NCBI GenBank assembly: GCA_018696595.1
Contig: JABHQW010000005.1
Span: forward strand, 25,721 to 89,720
Reading direction: 5' to 3'
Length of the DNA: 64,000 bases
DNA from: Candidatus Woesearchaeota archaeon
Lineage (GTDB): Archaea > Nanobdellota > Nanobdellia > Woesearchaeales > GW2011-AR9
Positions 18,050 through 25,967 of this stretch are shown in pieces (position 1 is the stretch's first letter; every line of letters starts with the position of its first letter). The notes under the pieces were generated by a model. That model searched no databases. It saw only the letters and a list, made by a program, of their open reading frames with translations, and was not told the DNA's origin. The translations under genes and the position numbers were made by a program.

Positions 18050-19341
18050 TTTTGCACCTCTACAGATTCTTGAGCTTCTTGAATCAATTTTGTGTTTTCA
18101 CTAATGTCTCGATTCATTATTTTCATCAATTGCTCTTTTATTGCTGGATTTTGCAACAATTCCATAAGTGCTGGTTCGTATCTTTCAAAGCCACTAACTT
18201 TTTTCTTGTAGTTGCCTACTTTGTCTGTAAGCATTTTGTTTTCAATTATTAGTTGATCGTTGATTAATCTTTCATCCATTGATTCAGATTGAAGTATTGC
18301 TCTTTCCGAAGAAAATATTTCGTTCATAACTTCAGAATTTTTTACTCCAGCTCTTTTGTAGTAGATGTCTGGTACTCGACTTGCAAGATTCCAACCAAAT
18401 CTGTAGCAAAAGTTTTGGTATGTCTTGATTCTTGTTGCGTAATAGGTGGCACTTGATGCCCTGATTCTGTGTGGAGTTACACTTTTACCTAAAACTTTCA
18501 TTCCTTTTTGATAAAGTTTGGTTCGTATTGCATCATAGCTGTAATTAAACAAGTATGCTTCTTTGTTGTTTGGGTCTGTATGATGTTTTTCAATATACTT
18601 TAACAAGTAAATGCTTGACAAGTATAATCCTATGGTTCTTCCATTGCCACTTTTTGCAATTGAGTTTGTTATGTTTATTGAAACATATCTTGCTTGTGCA
18701 TTTGGATAAACTATATCTTTAATTTTTAGGTTAAGAATCTCGTTTATCCTTGCTCCAGAATCAAACATTAACATTACTAAAGTTTTCATCTTGAATTTGG
18801 TGAATGAATCTTTCATCAATTGGAGTTCATCTATTGAGTAGATTTGTCCTTCTGGTCTTGGTTCGTAAGTATCCATCCATACTACTTCTTTTGGATAAAA
18901 TTCATTTTTGCCTTTTAGCCATTTCCAAAATTTTCTTATGACTTTCTTGATGGTTGCTTTAGTTGTTTCTGCATATTCTTTTCCAGTTAATGGTGATACA
19001 AGGATTCCATCTTCCAACTTTTCAACAAAATCTCTCATATCTTGTTCGTTTATTTCTCTGAACTCTTTTCCTTGCATCCATCCATCAAAATTTCTTAAAA
19101 TGCCCATTACTCTTAATGCTCGGCTTTTACCTATTGACCTTTTTTCTTGCTTTTTAGAGGGGTCACCAGTTCGCATATCTCTTAAATAATGCAAAATGTC
19201 ACTTTTGTTCACACTTTTACTATCTTCAAAGAATTTAGTTTTGGCTTTATCGTACACAGATTCGTGGTCTTGTATCCATCTTCGCCCATTTTTGCCTATT
19301 CTATCTACTACTGTTTCTACAATTTGTACTTTAGTTTCCAT
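18046..19341 (-). CDS. Tyrosine recombinase (integrase)
   Basis: 431 residues. An N-terminal SAM-like helical domain (about 30-160) is followed by the catalytic domain with Arg198 (SGARINEIL), Lys230 (NSIAKSGNG), HRIR at 291-294, Trp317 and the nucleophile at Tyr327 or Tyr328 (DIYYKRAG). All key residues are present, so it should be active. About 100 charged, coiled-coil-like residues follow the tyrosine. The gene is 148 bases from the 3' end of the tRNA-Gln gene on the same strand, the usual placement of an integrase beside its attachment tRNA. It forms an operon with the nuclease at 17705. SSV-type splitting is not seen. Confidence 0.88.
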   Translation of the reverse strand: METKVQIVETVVDRIGKNGRRWIQDHESVYDKAKTKFFEDSKSVNKSDILHYLRDMRTGDPSKKQEKRSIGKSRALRVMGILRNFDGWMQGKEFREINEQDMRDFVEKLEDGILVSPLTGKEYAETTKATIKKVIRKFWKWLKGKNEFYPKEVVWMDTYEPRPEGQIYSIDELQLMKDSFTKFKMKTLVMLMFDSGARINEILNLKIKDIVYPNAQARYVSINITNSIAKSGNGRTIGLYLSSIYLLKYIEKHHTDPNNKEAYLFNYSYDAIRTKLYQKGMKVLGKSVTPHRIRASSATYYATRIKTYQNFCYRFGWNLASRVPDIYYKRAGVKNSEVMNEIFSSERAILQSESMDERLINDQLIIENKMLTDKVGNYKKKVSGFERYEPALMELLQNPAIKEQLMKIMNRDISENTKLIQEAQESVEVQK

Positions 19342-19489
19342 TTTTTTATTCCTCCTTATCGGAGAAATCCAGAATTAGAATCCTCAACTTTTTGCCACTT
19401 TGTGGACAAGTTTCGTGTCTATGGATTTCAATGATTTGGTATTATCAGTCGCCCTTTGCGTGAACTTGCTTTCAGACGAGAGATAATAA

Positions 19490-19623
19490 TAGCCCCACGC
19501 GGACTTTCAAATCTTCAGGAAGATTTGTAGTCTCCCTAAAGGATATTTGAACCGCGGTCAATGCCTCTCTTTCCCAATAAAGGGTCCAAAGGGCACTATG
19601 ATAGTCCACTACACCATGGGGCT
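19490..19623 (-). tRNA. tRNA-Gln (UUG) with two introns, one in the T-loop
   Basis: Read on the minus strand. The acceptor AGCCCCA (19617-19623) pairs with TGGGGCT (19491-19497); discriminator A is at 19490. The anticodon stem is GTGCC/GGCAT and the loop CTTTGGA, anticodon TTG. A 19-nt intron lies at the canonical 37/38 site, about 19566-19585. T-stem halves CGCGG (19552-19556) and CCGCG (19498-19502) are separated by 49 nt instead of 7, implying a second intron of about 42 nt in the T-loop that contains an 8-bp hairpin CAAATCTT/AAGATTTG. The mature length would be 73 nt. CCA is not encoded. This gene is the likely attachment site of the island. Confidence 0.85.
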
Positions 19624-19674
19624 GTAAGACTATCTTTGTCTAAGTTCTTTATAAAATTTTTGGATAATCTTTCC

Positions 19675-20052
19675 TCAATTCCCCTTAAACTTTAAGGATA
19701 AGGAATTAATACAAAAACGTTTACCCGTAGGTTTTGGGCCATCACGAAACACATGACCTAAGTGTCCACCACATTTCTTGCAAACAACCTCTTTTCTTGG
19801 AATTAATAGTTTAAAATCAGTTTTAAATTCAACAGCATCTTTCTTAGCATCATAAAAACTGGGCCAGCCACAATTAGAATCATATTTAGTGTTAGAACCA
19901 AATAATTCATTACCACAAGCAGCACAAACATATTTTCCTTTTTTATTATGCTTAACATACTTGCCAGAAAAAGGCGCTTCTGTTCCTTTCTTTCGAAGAA
20001 TATGATATTGCTCTTTAGTAAGTTTATTTTTCCATTCTTGTTCAGAAGTCAT
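19675..20052 (-). CDS. msrB: Peptide methionine-R-sulfoxide reductase MsrB
   Basis: 125 residues. It reduces free and protein-bound methionine-R-sulfoxide. The two zinc-binding pairs are CAAC and CKKC; the central motif is [13 protein letters not shown], and the catalytic cysteine lies in [10 protein letters not shown] near the C-terminus. I place the start at the ATG at 20052 (MTSEQEWK), 16 codons inside the longest frame. A TTATATAA box on the minus strand lies about 26 bases upstream, and MsrB proteins normally begin here. It is the first housekeeping gene outside the island. Its 3' end is close to the tRNA-Gln 5' end. Confidence 0.93.
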   Translation of the reverse strand: MTSEQEWKNKLTKEQYHILRKKGTEAPFSGKYVKHNKKGKYVCAACGNELFGSNTKYDSNCGWPSFYDAKKDAVEFKTDFKLLIPRKEVVCKKCGGHLGHVFRDGPKPTGKRFCINSLSLKFKGN

Positions 20053-20126
20053 AAACACAAGTAATGCTTTTCTGCTTATATAATTTTCTTTAATATACAA
20101 TCTAAAAAAAGAAAAAAATGCAAAAA

Positions 20127-20549
20127 TTAAATCCCCAACGTTTGCATTAAAACGTATTGTTGTTTCTTGCTAATCTCTTGACCTGCAAGAACACTATCGT
20201 AAATATTCTTCTCCTCTGATGTCAAAGCATCCATAATGCCCGGACAATCAGATTCCAGTTCACCCATTCTAGCAACAACAATGCTTGGATCTAAAGTCTG
20301 CGTTAAATTCGAAACTATCCGTCCTATCCGCTCAATATCTCCACTATTTGCACTCTCATGCAAAATAGCACCAATATCATCAGCAGGAAGAACCTTTCTG
20401 AGATTCGAATCACTAGAGATGGTTCTTCCAATCGCTCCAAGATTATGCGCTCTTACCTCACTCTCAATCATTCCACGAAAGCCGTACTGGTGAGCCACCA
20501 AAACAGTACAAATCATTCCAATTCCAATCAACATTAACATTTCAATCAT
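20127..20549 (-). CDS. Membrane-anchored small protein of unknown function
   Basis: 140 residues. Residues 1-20 form a hydrophobic anchor ([16 protein letters not shown]); the rest is a soluble helical domain with [13 protein letters not shown] and a C-terminal [20 protein letters not shown]. No family is recognised. A Shine-Dalgarno-like GGAGG lies before the ATG. It has no obvious operon partner. It is probably a type II membrane protein facing outward or a tethered cytosolic domain; the topology cannot be decided from sequence alone. Confidence 0.65.
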   Translation of the reverse strand: MIEMLMLIGIGMICTVLVAHQYGFRGMIESEVRAHNLGAIGRTISSDSNLRKVLPADDIGAILHESANSGDIERIGRIVSNLTQTLDPSIVVARMGELESDCPGIMDALTSEEKNIYDSVLAGQEISKKQQYVLMQTLGI

Positions 20550-20840
20550 TTTATTTTACCTCCAAAGTATTTTTATTTTTTATTAATCTCAAAACCAACA
20601 ATTTAATTTGCCAAGAACTAATTTTCAGACCCCATCAATTCCAGAATTTATTTTCCAGAAACTGTAAGAATTTATATTAGTTCTAATTGTATTTAATAGA
20701 AATAGTGCCAACTAGTAATAAGAAAAGTTCCTTTACCAATACTCATCGTAGTTTTCATAACTATAAAGAATCAGTAAAGGTATAAGTTACTTCCCCCGAA
20801 TAAATGAGTCATAATAAGAATTAAATGATAAGAAAAGATA
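20550..20840. other. Gene-free region
   Basis: No convincing reading frame. The only structure I see is a 7-bp inverted repeat, CCTTTAC at 20730-20736 and GTAAAGG at 20774-20780. On the minus strand CTGA and GATGA motifs lie between the arms, but a complete C/D box RNA cannot be assembled from them. Confidence 0.4.
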
Positions 20841-20972
20841 TGTGGGCGGCAGGAATTTCGAAAAAACCGCACTTGTTCCAATTCATTAAGCACAGCTTAA
20901 TACTCGAACCTGCGTAAGCACTAAGCTACTGGGTCCTAAGCCCAGCCCATTTGACCACTCTGGCACGCCCAC
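20841..20972 (-). tRNA. tRNA-Leu (UAG) with a T-loop intron
   Basis: Read on the minus strand. The acceptor GTGGGCG (20966-20972) pairs with CGCCCAC (20842-20848), discriminator A at 20841. The anticodon stem CTGGG/CCCAG encloses CTTAGGA, anticodon TAG, with no intron there. A long variable arm follows, as expected for Leu. T-stem halves GCAGG and CCTGC are 55 nt apart, so about 48 nt are extra in the T-loop. The insert holds a perfect 7-bp hairpin ATTAAGC/GCTTAAT with loop TGT. The mature tRNA would be 84 nt. CCA is not encoded. Confidence 0.85.
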
Positions 20973-21049
20973 ATAATTATTCTTTAAAAGAGGTAAACAC
21001 TTTAAAAACATTTCTATTTAGAAAGCTTAATAGAAAAAAAGGAAGAGGT

Positions 21050-21367
21050 TCACATTCCCATGAAAGTTCCAATAATCCCAAGCACTATAACAAAACAAAG
21101 AAAGAACATAACCACTGAGCTAATAACAATTCCAACAATGGCATAATTACTTCTCTCTTTCTGAACACGACTGATTATTCCAAATACTAGCCCTAAAATA
21201 GAAGCGGCTATAACAATAAAGAAGAATAAGAGAATGAATATGTCTAAAAACGAATCTTCTAAAGGTGCAATATAAGACAATATTAAGTAAATAAAAAGGT
21301 TGACAAAGCTAACAATAGAAGATATAAAACTTATCCCGCCAAAAATATTTTTCTTTTTTTTACTCAT
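21050..21367 (-). CDS. Small integral membrane protein, DUF4190-like
   Basis: 105 residues with a short basic N-terminus (MSKKKKN) and three or four membrane helices: about 10-33, 42-65 and 77-103. The GLVFGIISRVQKERSN loop between the last two helices resembles the small DUF4190-type proteins that regulate or accompany other envelope proteins. No catalytic residues are visible. It is monocistronic and divergent from proS. The family assignment is tentative. Confidence 0.6.
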   Translation of the reverse strand: MSKKKKNIFGGISFISSIVSFVNLFIYLILSYIAPLEDSFLDIFILLFFFIVIAASILGLVFGIISRVQKERSNYAIVGIVISSVVMFFLCFVIVLGIIGTFMGM

Positions 21368-21443
21368 AAGTTATAGTAAATACTCTTGTTCTTTTAATAT
21401 TTTTGGTTTTTATTAAACCCAAACTATAAACACATCAAAAACA

Positions 21444-21453
21444 TTTATAAAAA
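21444..21453 (+). promoter_or_regulatory. TATA box of proS
   Basis: TTTATAAAAA is centred about 26 bases before the ATG at 21474. No Shine-Dalgarno is present, so proS mRNA is probably leaderless. Confidence 0.55.
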
Positions 21454-21473
21454 CAAATATAATCCTCAATCTA

Positions 21474-22922
21474 ATGGCAAAGAAAGATCAGAAAGGATTA
21501 ACTGTAAAGAAAGAAGATTTCAATGAATGGTATCCGCAAGTTATTCAAAAAGCGGACTTAGCAGATTATTCATCCGTCTCTGGATGTATTGTTTACAAGC
21601 CCAATTCATATGCTATCTGGGAAAAGATCAAAGAAGTTACTGACAAGAAATTTAAAGCAGTTGGTATTAAAAATGCCTATTTCCCATTATTAATCCCAGA
21701 ATCATTATTACAAAAAGAAGCTAACCATATTGAAGGATTTGCCCCCGAAGTTGCGTGGGTAACTCATGCTGGCAATTCTAAATTGGCTGAACGCTTAGCA
21801 ATTAGACCAACATCTGAAACAATCATGTACGATTCATATTCCAAGTGGATTCGTTCATACAATGATTTACCTCTTCGTATTAACCAATGGAATAACGTTG
21901 TTAGATGGGAATTTAAACATCCAACACCATTCTTAAGAGGAAGAGAATTTTTATGGAACGAAGGACACACTTGTTTCGCTACAAAAAAAGAAGCAGAAGC
22001 AGAAGGGCCAGAAATAATTGGAATTTATGATGATGTTTGTAAAGATTACTTAGCAATGCCTTCTTTGATTGGAAGAAAATCTGAGAAAGAAAAGTTTGCT
22101 GGTGCTGAATATACAACAAGTTTAGAATTTATTATGCCTAACGGAAAATCTATTCAAGGACCTGATTTCCATTTTGACGGGCAAAACTTTTCCAAAGCCT
22201 TTGAGATCTCTTTCACCAACGAAAAAGGAGAAAAAGATTATGTTTGGCAAAATACATGGGCAATTTCTACCAGAATGATTGGCGTTTTAATCGCTATGCA
22301 TGGAGACGATAAAGGATTAGTAATCCCACCAAAATTAGCAATAACTCAAGCAGTAATTGTTCCAATTTTATTTGAAGATTCTAAAAAAGATGTTTTAAAG
22401 AAAGCTAAAGACATCAAAAAAAGTTTAGAAAAAAAAGGAATTTCAGTTTACTTAGATGATCGTGAAAATTATAGTCCTGGTTGGAAATTTAACGAATGGG
22501 AAATGAAAGGCGTTCCCGTTAGGATTGAAATTGGACCAAGAGATTTAGAGAAACATCAAGCGATGGTCGCACGTAGAGATACTTCTGAGAAACAAGCTTT
22601 AGAATTAACTGCTATCGCTGATGAAGTTAGAATTTTATTAGATGACATTCATAAAAATTTATTTGATAAAGCTCAAAAAGTTTTGGATAACTGTATTGTT
22701 AAAGTGGATAATCTTAAAGATGCTAAGAAAGCTTTCAAGGACAAGAAAATTGCTTTTGCACCTTGGTGTGGTTCTGTTCCTTGTGAAGATATTTTCAAAG
22801 AAAAAAGCGGAGCCAAATCATTAAATTCTCCAGAAGAACAACCTAAACTTAAGAAAGGACAGAAATGTTCATTCTGTAAAGAAGAAGCCAAGTATTGGTT
22901 TCATTTTGGAAAAAGTTATTAA
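21474..22922 (+). CDS. proS: Prolyl-tRNA synthetase, archaeal/eukaryotic type
   Basis: 482 residues; charges tRNA-Pro with proline. Class II motifs are visible: motif 2 with LRINQWNNVVRWEFKHPTPFLRGREFLWNEGH, given here only as its key parts RWEFK and REFLWNEGH, and motif 3 with GMKGVPVRIEIGPRD-type anticodon-domain sequence following the catalytic core. The C-terminal zinc-binding domain has CGSVPC and CSFC, and the protein ends in Gly-Lys-Ser-Tyr; the terminal tyrosine is typical of the archaeal/eukaryotic form. Length is normal and the gene looks intact. It converges with the next gene, sharing 4 bases at the stops. Confidence 0.96.
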   Translation: MAKKDQKGLTVKKEDFNEWYPQVIQKADLADYSSVSGCIVYKPNSYAIWEKIKEVTDKKFKAVGIKNAYFPLLIPESLLQKEANHIEGFAPEVAWVTHAGNSKLAERLAIRPTSETIMYDSYSKWIRSYNDLPLRINQWNNVVRWEFKHPTPFLRGREFLWNEGHTCFATKKEAEAEGPEIIGIYDDVCKDYLAMPSLIGRKSEKEKFAGAEYTTSLEFIMPNGKSIQGPDFHFDGQNFSKAFEISFTNEKGEKDYVWQNTWAISTRMIGVLIAMHGDDKGLVIPPKLAITQAVIVPILFEDSKKDVLKKAKDIKKSLEKKGISVYLDDRENYSPGWKFNEWEMKGVPVRIEIGPRDLEKHQAMVARRDTSEKQALELTAIADEVRILLDDIHKNLFDKAQKVLDNCIVKVDNLKDAKKAFKDKKIAFAPWCGSVPCEDIFKEKSGAKSLNSPEEQPKLKKGQKCSFCKEEAKYWFHFGKSY

Positions 22923-23395
22923 TCCTTGGAAACCCCATTTAAGCTTTCAAACATCTTTCTTTTTTGTGTTTCTTGGTCAAATCCTAGTTCTTCCCATAAA
23001 GGATTGTATAACCCATTAGAAACATTTGGACGAATAACTTTACGAGTGACATTACGACCTTTAAGTTCTTGTGCGATTAAATCAGCAAAAGTATCTGCGA
23101 CGTCAACAGGAACAGGTCCAAAAGTTTCATTCGCACTATAAAAATGAATAAAACAATTCTGATCTTCAACCTGGCGAGGTTGTGGACCTTCAAAGCTCCA
23201 AGATCGAGAAACTGCAACAAAATATTTTCCACCACCAACGACCATTTGATTATTTATCAAACAATCTTTTGGGATGTCATTTCGAAGATAAAGAAAGAGA
23301 TCATTTTTATGACCCAGAGTTACCAAGAATCTGTTGTTTCCCAATAATTCATGACAAAAGTTCTTTTCTCCAAGATGATATTCTAAATTTGACAT
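22919..23395 (-). CDS. Hypothetical protein
   Basis: 158 residues, soluble, mixed alpha/beta, unrecognised. Notable parts are FLVTLGHKNDLFLYL near the N-terminus, VVGGGKYFVAVSRSWSFEGP in the middle and NPLWEELGFDQETQKRKMF at the end. No signal peptide, membrane helix or metal motif. It is convergent with proS and divergent from the phosphoesterase at 23499. The clean reading frame and lack of internal stops support a real gene. Confidence 0.65.
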   Translation of the reverse strand: MSNLEYHLGEKNFCHELLGNNRFLVTLGHKNDLFLYLRNDIPKDCLINNQMVVGGGKYFVAVSRSWSFEGPQPRQVEDQNCFIHFYSANETFGPVPVDVADTFADLIAQELKGRNVTRKVIRPNVSNGLYNPLWEELGFDQETQKRKMFESLNGVSKD

Positions 23396-23498
23396 TTTGG
23401 TTATAATTTGGTGATTTATTTAAAAATAATTTGGTTGTTAAGAACAATGATAGATTCAAACCACTACATTTATATTCTTAAAAGTTATGGTTCTATAG

Positions 23499-24644
23499 AT
23501 GTCGTTAAAAAAAGAGGTAATTGTACTTAGTGATATAGAAATGGGTGCAGGCAATCTTACAGATGATTTTATTAGTGATAGACTATTAGCAGAATTAATT
23601 GTAGAGTTAAGTAATCGCCCACACCCTGTTGATTTAATCTTTAACGGAGATAGTTTTGACTTCCTTAAATGCCCCTCTTTCCAAACCAACCAATTAGTTT
23701 ATCACAGACACATTACAGAAAAAGTTTCATTAAATAAATTAAATCTTATTTATCATGCGCACAATAAAGTTTTTAGGGCGTTAAAGAAATTTTGTAAAAC
23801 AAAAAAACACAGATTAATATTTACAATTGGAAATCATGATATGGATTTAGTTTACAAAGGAGTACAAAACAAAATAAAAGAGTATTTAGGGAAACCAAAA
23901 AATGTTTATTTCAAAGAAAAGTATCGTTACAAAAATATTTATGTTGAACACGGACAACAGTATGATTTCTTAACAAGAATAAATTTTGACAAACTGTTTC
24001 TTTCATATAAAGGAGATACAATATTAAATCAATCATTCGTCTCATTTGGGATTATTAGCAGAGCCATGGAACTTAAAGAGAACCACCCATTTATGGAAAG
24101 GATTTTTCCTAGAAAACAGTTATTAAAGTTACATCGTTCTGCAATCAAAAAAATAACCAGAAGAACTGTTGGCTATTTTTTAAAGAGCATGTTATATTAT
24201 CCAATACGTTATTATTATGATCCCACTTATACCTATCCTCGAGAATTGTTTAGAGAATTGTATTTAAGATTAAAGAATGTTCATTGGGACGTTGATAAAG
24301 TAATCCCCACATTTAAAAGAAAGAAAAGACGTTCATTAAAGCAAGGAAAAATTTTCATTTTGGGACATATTCATGAAAAACATATTGAAGATCATAAGGG
24401 AGTTGTTATTGTTCATCCCGGAAGTTGGAGAGATGAATATGATTTAGATATGAACACAAGAAAACTAACATCACGATTAAAAAGATATGTTCAAGTTCTT
24501 GTCACAGATGAAGGAACGGAATATCAAGTGATAGATGTTCCAGTAGATAGAAGTTTTTTTAATTTTGATAAAGTTATTAAGAATGAAGTTAAGTATGTTA
24601 TGCTGGCTGCTAAAGAAGAACGGTTTACTCCTGCTTTAGTTTAA
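23499..24644 (+). CDS. Calcineurin-like metallophosphoesterase, LpxH-like
   Basis: 381 residues. The metallophosphoesterase motifs are in order: SDIEMG (near 11), NGDSFDFL (near 49), GNHDMDL (near 110), VEHGQQYD (near 150) and GHIHEKH with a later HPGSW (near 288-310). The arrangement, including NGDSFDF and VEHGQQYD, is closest to the LpxH/UDP-diacylglucosamine pyrophosphatase-like branch. Archaea lack lipid A, so the substrate is probably another nucleotide-diphosphate or phospho-compound. An insertion of about 120 residues rich in basic and aromatic residues lies between VEHG and GHIH and may bind membrane. Confidence 0.85.
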   Translation: MSLKKEVIVLSDIEMGAGNLTDDFISDRLLAELIVELSNRPHPVDLIFNGDSFDFLKCPSFQTNQLVYHRHITEKVSLNKLNLIYHAHNKVFRALKKFCKTKKHRLIFTIGNHDMDLVYKGVQNKIKEYLGKPKNVYFKEKYRYKNIYVEHGQQYDFLTRINFDKLFLSYKGDTILNQSFVSFGIISRAMELKENHPFMERIFPRKQLLKLHRSAIKKITRRTVGYFLKSMLYYPIRYYYDPTYTYPRELFRELYLRLKNVHWDVDKVIPTFKRKKRRSLKQGKIFILGHIHEKHIEDHKGVVIVHPGSWRDEYDLDMNTRKLTSRLKRYVQVLVTDEGTEYQVIDVPVDRSFFNFDKVIKNEVKYVMLAAKEERFTPALV

Positions 24645-24693
24645 TCCACTTAATTACACAAAATTCTTAAAGCATTAATTATTAATAAGAAAA

Positions 24694-25023
24694 ATGGAAA
24701 TTAAAAAAAAAGAGTTGCCAGCTAAAGTGATAAGAATTTCTTTATCAGAAAACAAACAAGAAGTGGGGTGGGTAAGAGTTTACTTAATTAAAAACGAATC
24801 TCACAATTGTTATTATGCTCTTATTGAGAATCTATTTGTTAATGAAGAACATCGTAGAAAAGGTTATGGCAAACAATTAATGTTGGCAGCAATTGAAGAA
24901 GCAAAGAAACAAAAATGTACTTGGATTATTGCTAATAGCAGATATTCCAGAGAACAGATTCATCAATTCTACCAGAAACTGGGATTTGAGGATTATGGAA
25001 AAGAGTTTAAGATGGTTCTTTGA
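24694..25023 (+). CDS. GNAT-family N-acetyltransferase
   Basis: 109 residues, compact GNAT fold. The acetyl-CoA binding motif A is NLFVNEEHRRKGYGKQLM (residues about 48-65; the R-x-x-G-x-G pyrophosphate loop is RRKGYG). The following helix is AAIEEAKKQ and motif B is IHQFYQKLGFEDYG. The substrate cannot be told from sequence; small stand-alone GNATs acetylate protein N-termini, polyamines or antibiotics. It lies 49 bases after the phosphoesterase and may be cotranscribed with it. Confidence 0.88.
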   Translation: MEIKKKELPAKVIRISLSENKQEVGWVRVYLIKNESHNCYYALIENLFVNEEHRRKGYGKQLMLAAIEEAKKQKCTWIIANSRYSREQIHQFYQKLGFEDYGKEFKMVL

Positions 25024-25059
25024 ATAATAGTGTTTTACTACTAATTCACAATTAACAAT

Positions 25060-25068
25060 ATTTATATA
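25060..25068 (+). promoter_or_regulatory. TATA box of the gene at 25111
   Basis: TTTATATAG, about 50 bases before the proposed ATT start and about 30 before a GGGGTGG ribosome-binding sequence at 25098-25104. Together they frame the start of the reading frame despite the absence of a normal start codon. Confidence 0.45.
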
Positions 25069-25110
25069 GATTAGTGATTCCATTTTAATTTCGTTTAGGG
25101 GTGGTATATT

Positions 25111-25722
25111 ATTTTAGAAAAGGAAATAGATCAATTAATAGAAAAGTATTCTAGTTTCAAAGAGATTGAATCCGCAGTTCACCAGTTTATTCTAGAAGAA
25201 AGTTCTGTTAAAACAAAAGATAATGAAAAGAAAAAGGAAAGCCCCCTGGAGAAAGAAGTTTCTAAAGAAAAGATTGAAAATCCAATAAAAAGCAAAGTAA
25301 AAAAAGAGGACCCTGATTTAAAAGTTGATAAAAAAGAAAAAGACACAGAAGAAACAGTTACTTCAATCGATTATTCTTTAGAAGAACAGTTTTTGGCAGA
25401 GAATTTCTATAAATCTAATCTTGATTATAATAGTTTATTTTCATATTCATTTTCTGGAGTGGGTTCTAATTCTTTTGGAGAAATTTATGAAGAGAACATG
25501 GATGAAGCTACCAGTAATAATTCTGAAACAATGGATACAGAAGAAGCAAGAGAAATGCTTGTTGCGGTTCAATATGCTAAAGTTTTAGGAACAATGACTG
25601 AATTAAGTCATGAAAAAAGAAAACAATTTACTAACTGGGTAACTTTTAACAAAGACTTGATGGGATTATTTCATTCTATGTATGCAGTAACTGGTGATGT
25701 TGATTATAGTAAGAGTTTTTAG
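25111..25722 (+). CDS. Charged protein of unknown function with apparent ATT start
   Basis: The frame is open from the stop at 25096-25098 to 25722 and reads as one protein of 203 residues if it begins at ATT 25111 (ILEKEIDQLIEKY). No ATG, GTG or in-frame TTG occurs until TTG 25393. Upstream of that TTG the translation is protein-like: a helical N-terminus, a Lys/Glu/Asp-rich middle and an acidic end. GGGGTGG lies 6 bases before ATT 25111. The C-terminal domain (about 95-203) has ARAMLVAVQYAKVLG-like helices, seen as EEAREMLVAVQYAKVL. No family is recognised. A start at TTG 25393 (109 residues) is the conservative alternative. Confidence 0.55.
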   Translation: MLEKEIDQLIEKYSSFKEIESAVHQFILEESSVKTKDNEKKKESPLEKEVSKEKIENPIKSKVKKEDPDLKVDKKEKDTEETVTSIDYSLEEQFLAENFYKSNLDYNSLFSYSFSGVGSNSFGEIYEENMDEATSNNSETMDTEEAREMLVAVQYAKVLGTMTELSHEKRKQFTNWVTFNKDLMGLFHSMYAVTGDVDYSKSF

Positions 25723-25782
25723 AAACCAAATAAAATTGCTGTCTGCATCATCAAGTCAAAATTAAATCAATAATCTAAATCA

Positions 25783-25823
25783 AGCTCGTTGCGAGGGGTT
25801 GCTCCATCCGGGAACGCAGAGCT
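25783..25823. other. GC-rich foldable segment, possible small RNA
   Basis: A 41-base island of higher GC in AT-rich intergenic sequence. AGCTC (25783-25787) pairs with GAGCT (25819-25823), and GCG at 25791-25793 can pair with CGC at 25815-25817. AACAAG follows on the plus strand. It may be a small RNA or hairpin; no known family matches by eye. Confidence 0.25.
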
Positions 25824-25967
25824 AACAAGAAAACATAAAGAATTTTGAAGGTGCATTAAGCAATTCTATAAATTTAAGAATAGGAGAGAAAAAATAAGAA
25901 AGAAAAGAAAAAATAAAAAAACTAATAATTAAACAAAATGCAAAAAAAAGCATTTTGAAAATTGTTT

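Noticed and set aside
20725..20790. CTGA and GATGA motifs as a C/D box sRNA on the minus strand
   Set aside because: A proper pair of C and D boxes with terminal stem cannot be assembled.
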